This document shows positions 62,253 to 64,000 of a stretch of 64,000 nucleotides of DNA, one piece after another (within the stretch, counting starts at the first letter, position 1; each line of letters begins with the position of its first letter). The stretch lies in the NCBI RefSeq assembly GCF_004761975.1, contig NZ_RQII01000026.1, positions 1-64,000 on the forward strand, in the 5' to 3' direction. The position numbers and the translations under genes were made by a program. The notes under the pieces are model-generated. The model ran no database searches and was not told the DNA's origin. It was given only the letters and a program-made list of their open reading frames with translations. The DNA is from Planococcus koreensis (GTDB lineage Bacteria > Bacillota > Bacilli > Bacillales_A > Planococcaceae).

Positions 62253-62289
62253 TTATATCTTGATAAATTGGAATAATGATTTTCAAATG

Positions 62290-62465
62290 TCGATATTCCG
62301 CAAAACAGCTGCGCTTGCCGCGGGCGAGCGCCAAGCCTCCTCGCTCGCTTCGCTCCCTGCGGGGTCTCGGCTGTCTCGCTTTCCCGCGGCCAATGTCTTT
62401 GCGACGAAGCAGCGAAGCGATGCAGGAGCAGTACGGTTTTCTCCGCTGTTTTGCTTCATATCGAG
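62290..62465. repeat. Inverted-end intergenic element, copy D
   Basis: Begins TCGATATTCCGCAAAACAGC and ends GCTGTTTTGCTTCATATCGA. The body has CGCCAAGCCTCCTCGCTCGC and CTGCGGGGTCTCGGCTGTCT, and CCGCGGGC...CCCGCGG as an inner inverted repeat. A short extension to about 62510 (GAGATATCTTAGC...GGGCTAGGCGAAG) matches copies A and B. It lies directly beside array 5. Confidence 0.85.
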
Positions 62466-62494
62466 AGATATCTTAGCAAAAGCGTATCAATGGG

Positions 62495-62590
62495 CTAGGC
62501 GAAGCGGTTTATAAAATTAATAGGTATTAATTTGTTGTTAACATGACGAACAAAGAAATTAACACGCATTAGCCGACAGTTAACCGGCAC
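62495..62590 (-). repeat. 21-bp GTTAAC array 5 (three units) with an HVN heptad frame
   Basis: TTAAC starts at 62538, 62559 and 62580. On the minus strand the leader is GAGAGGATTTCCAGCTAGTG, with CCGGTTAA next; GAGAGG lies 11 nt before the GTG (62590). The frame runs 31 codons to TAG (62495) and starts MPVNCRLM, then RVNFFVR, HVNNKLI. Confidence 0.85.
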
Positions 62591-62637
62591 TAGCTGGAAA
62601 TCCTCTCTTCAGAGCCCAAGTTCAAGAGCGTAAATGG

Positions 62638-62674
62638 AAGAGCCTAACACAGCTGCCGGCTGCGTTAGGCTCCT
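62638..62674. terminator. Orphan hairpin of the repeated module
   Basis: GAGCCTAACACAGC pairs with GCTGCGTTAGGCTC with one mismatch. Read on the minus strand it stands where the GAGCC...GGCTC hairpins stand near arrays 1 and 2, and is followed by CATTTACGCTCTTGAACTTGG. No gene ends here. Confidence 0.55.
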
Positions 62675-62688
62675 TCTCAAGCACTTGC

Positions 62689-62710
62689 GCATTTCGCTTT
62701 GGCGAAATGC
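62689..62710. repeat. GCATTTCG hairpin repeat, copy 4
   Basis: GCATTTCGC and GCGAAATGC with loop TTTG. With the hairpin at 62638 and array 5 it repeats, in reverse, the order hairpin-hairpin-CTTGAACTTGG-array seen at 3222-3469. Confidence 0.7.
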
Positions 62711-62739
62711 ATCCATCTGGGGGTTTGTGGCAGCAGGTT

Positions 62740-62861
62740 CGTCCGTTAACATGAACTAAATCGGCGTTAACATGATCTAGCCAGACCTTAACATGAAGTG
62801 CTGAAGATTCAACATGACCTAGCCAGTGGTTAACATGAAGTGTTTCGATTTTAACTGGCAC
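62740..62861 (-). repeat. 21-bp GTTAAC array 6 (six units) with an HVN heptad frame
   Basis: TTAAC (once TCAAC) starts at 62746, 62767, 62788, 62809, 62830 and 62851, exactly 21 bp apart. On the minus strand the frame opens at GTG 62861, 9 nt after GAGGG, with MPVKIET, LHVNHWL, GHVESSA, LHVKVWL, DHVNADL, VHVNGRT. It stays open past the array to 62622 (79 codons). The first half is nearly the same peptide as array 3. Confidence 0.9.
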
Positions 62862-62888
62862 TAGCTAAATCCCTCAAATACAACCCAT

Positions 62889-62921
62889 CAAAAAAAGCTG
62901 CAGACCTAAGCCTGCAGCTCT
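62889..62921 (-). terminator. Terminator of the namZ gene
   Basis: AGCTGCAG pairs with CTGCAGCT, followed on the minus strand by TTTTTTTGATGG, 10 bp past the stop codon. Confidence 0.85.
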
Positions 62922-62930
62922 TCCCTCTCC

Positions 62931-64000
62931 TCAATAAAGCAAATAATTCTTTCTTACTTCTTCGAATTCTTTCAGTTCAGCTTTCCATTGCTGCTTCATT
63001 TCTTCGACAGACATGCCGTCTTTGATGCCTTGGCTGATCCAGCTGTTGCCGATCAGGTTGTTGAAGAATGGCGTCAAAGTCACTTGTCCCGGATACAGGT
63101 CATAAATGGTTTTGACGATGTGAAGTCCGGTTTCAACCGGCAAGTAAGCGTCCCGATCGGTGATATGGACTTGGATGCCGTGCGACAGTTTACCGCTGTG
63201 TTTCGAGAATGCCGGTGTGAACGATGCCGCGCGGAACGTGACGCCCTGCAATTCCAAAGCGTTCAGTTCTTTTGCGAGTTCGGTGCTGTTGATGAATGGT
63301 GCACCGATGAATTCGAACGGTTTGGTCGTGCCTCTGCCTTCCGACACATTCGTGCCTTCAATCAAAGCCGTTCCTGGATAAGCGAGCGCCGTGTCGAGTG
63401 TCGGCATGTTCGGTGATGGGGCGACGAATTCCATGCCGGTCTCATCGTAGAACATATTGCGTTCCCAGCCTGTCATCTCGACTACCGTCAAATCGGCATC
63501 GATATCGAATTCTTCATTGAACAATTCAGCGAGTTCGCCGACGGTCATGCCATGGCGCAAAGGAATCGCGTACTGGCCGACGAATGAAGCAAATTCCGGA
63601 TCAAGCACCGGCCCTTCCACTTTGACGCCGCCAAGTGGATTCGGACGGTCGAGCACGATGAACGGAATGCCTTTTTCTTTAGCAGCTTCCATGGCAAGCG
63701 CCATCGTGTAGATGTACGTGTAAAAACGCGTGCCGACGTCTTGGATATCAAACAATAATACGTCGACGCCTTCGAGCATTTCCTGTCTCGGTTTCCGAGT
63801 AGAGCCGTATAGGCTGTAAACCGGAAGGCCGGTCACTTCATCGATGTAATAATTCACGTATTGGCCTGCCTGTGCATCTCCCCGGACACCGTGTTCGGGC
63901 CCGTACAATGCAGTCAATTCAACTTCCGGGTCGTTGTGGAGCAGGTCCACGATGCTGTTCAGTTCCTGATCGACACCAGTCGGATTGGTGATCAACCCGA
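62931..64000 (-). CDS. namZ: Exo-beta-N-acetylmuramidase NamZ (DUF1343), N-terminus outside the window
   Basis: At least 356 residues; the start lies beyond 64000. The family blocks are GLITNPTGVD, ALYGPEHGVRGDAQAG (with the conserved catalytic Glu), VLLFDIQDVGTRFYTYIYTM, VLDRPNPLGG, PSPNMPTLDTALAYPGTALIEGTNVSEGRGTTKPFE and GIQVHITDR. NamZ releases MurNAc from the non-reducing end of peptidoglycan fragments outside the cell. It stands next to the GlcNAc transporter and deacetylase operon, which supports a wall-recycling cluster. Both genes point the same way but are separated by about 780 bp of repeats. Confidence 0.88.
   Translation of the reverse strand, partial: GLITNPTGVDQELNSIVDLLHNDPEVELTALYGPEHGVRGDAQAGQYVNYYIDEVTGLPVYSLYGSTRKPRQEMLEGVDVLLFDIQDVGTRFYTYIYTMALAMEAAKEKGIPFIVLDRPNPLGGVKVEGPVLDPEFASFVGQYAIPLRHGMTVGELAELFNEEFDIDADLTVVEMTGWERNMFYDETGMEFVAPSPNMPTLDTALAYPGTALIEGTNVSEGRGTTKPFEFIGAPFINSTELAKELNALELQGVTFRAASFTPAFSKHSGKLSHGIQVHITDRDAYLPVETGLHIVKTIYDLYPGQVTLTPFFNNLIGNSWISQGIKDGMSVEEMKQQWKAELKEFEEVRKNYLLY

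Overview
The window looks like chromosome of a Gram-positive, Bacillus-like bacterium, most likely a member of the Planococcaceae (Planococcus/Planomicrobium type). The reasons are strong GGAGG ribosome sites with ATG, GTG and TTG starts, a 668-residue PBP3 (PbpC) homologue, an orphan MsmX-type sugar-transport ATPase beside a PucR-like regulator, a NagR-type GntR repressor with its operator, CcpA-type cre sites, and a sigma-B-like promoter before a csbD gene. The genus is inference. I saw no rRNA or tRNA gene, CRISPR array, prophage or intact transposase.

Layout. 1-10.4 kb: a penicillin-binding-protein-like lipoprotein that has lost all three catalytic motifs, a CPBP membrane protease, a heterodimeric ABC exporter, a probable orphan immunity protein, and the active PBP3 paralogue. 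10.5-19.3 kb: an alpha-glucoside uptake and breakdown locus (binding protein, two permeases, LacI regulator, two GH13 alpha-glucosidases of probably different linkage preference, a ROK sugar kinase). Its ATPase is missing and is probably supplied by msmX at 24 kb. 19.9-25.2 kb: bioY with a BirA-type operator, selO, a MEDS-domain protein, the PucR-like regulator and msmX. 25.5-47 kb: mixed housekeeping and stress genes, including a cytoplasmic trypsin-like protease/NUC-nuclease fusion, an M14 carboxypeptidase, uppP, a TPP enzyme, a two-GAF/PAS/GGDEF/EAL protein, an ABC-2 transporter with a methyltransferase, csbD and several acetyltransferases. 47.3-56.7 kb: a copper/envelope island (three SHOCT proteins, a Csp-type copper protein, a YtkA-like lipoprotein, two two-component systems around a beta-propeller lipoprotein, an F510_1955-type lipoprotein and YdhK). 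56.7-64 kb: amino-sugar recycling (PTS transporter, NagA, NagB, NagR, a SIS protein, and the start-truncated exo-muramidase NamZ).

The most unusual content is intergenic. Six arrays carry GTTAAC (mostly as TCATGTTAAC) at exactly 21-bp spacing. All six are open in the same frame, which reads His-Val-Asn every seven codons and usually begins at a conserved CTAGTGCC(G/A)GTTAA leader. A separate array near 16.6 kb carries ACTTGC(G/A)GCAA at about 20-21 bp. Four copies of a larger element have inverted ends, TCGATATTCCGCAAAACAGC paired with GCTGTTTTGCTCCATATCGA; one copy lies inside 16-bp terminal inverted repeats like a MITE. Short GCATTTCGCC/GGCGAAATGC hairpins accompany several of the 21-bp arrays.

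How the genes fit together. Sugar import is under dual LacI/CcpA-type control: one operator sits inside the binding-protein promoter and two more follow it. The nag operon is under NagR with a cre-like site. In the copper island two genes, the YtkA-like lipoprotein and the beta-propeller lipoprotein, share an 11-bp-spaced direct repeat (TGTGAAA and TGCGAAA/TGTGAAA pairs) that is a good candidate for the binding site of one of the local OmpR-type regulators.
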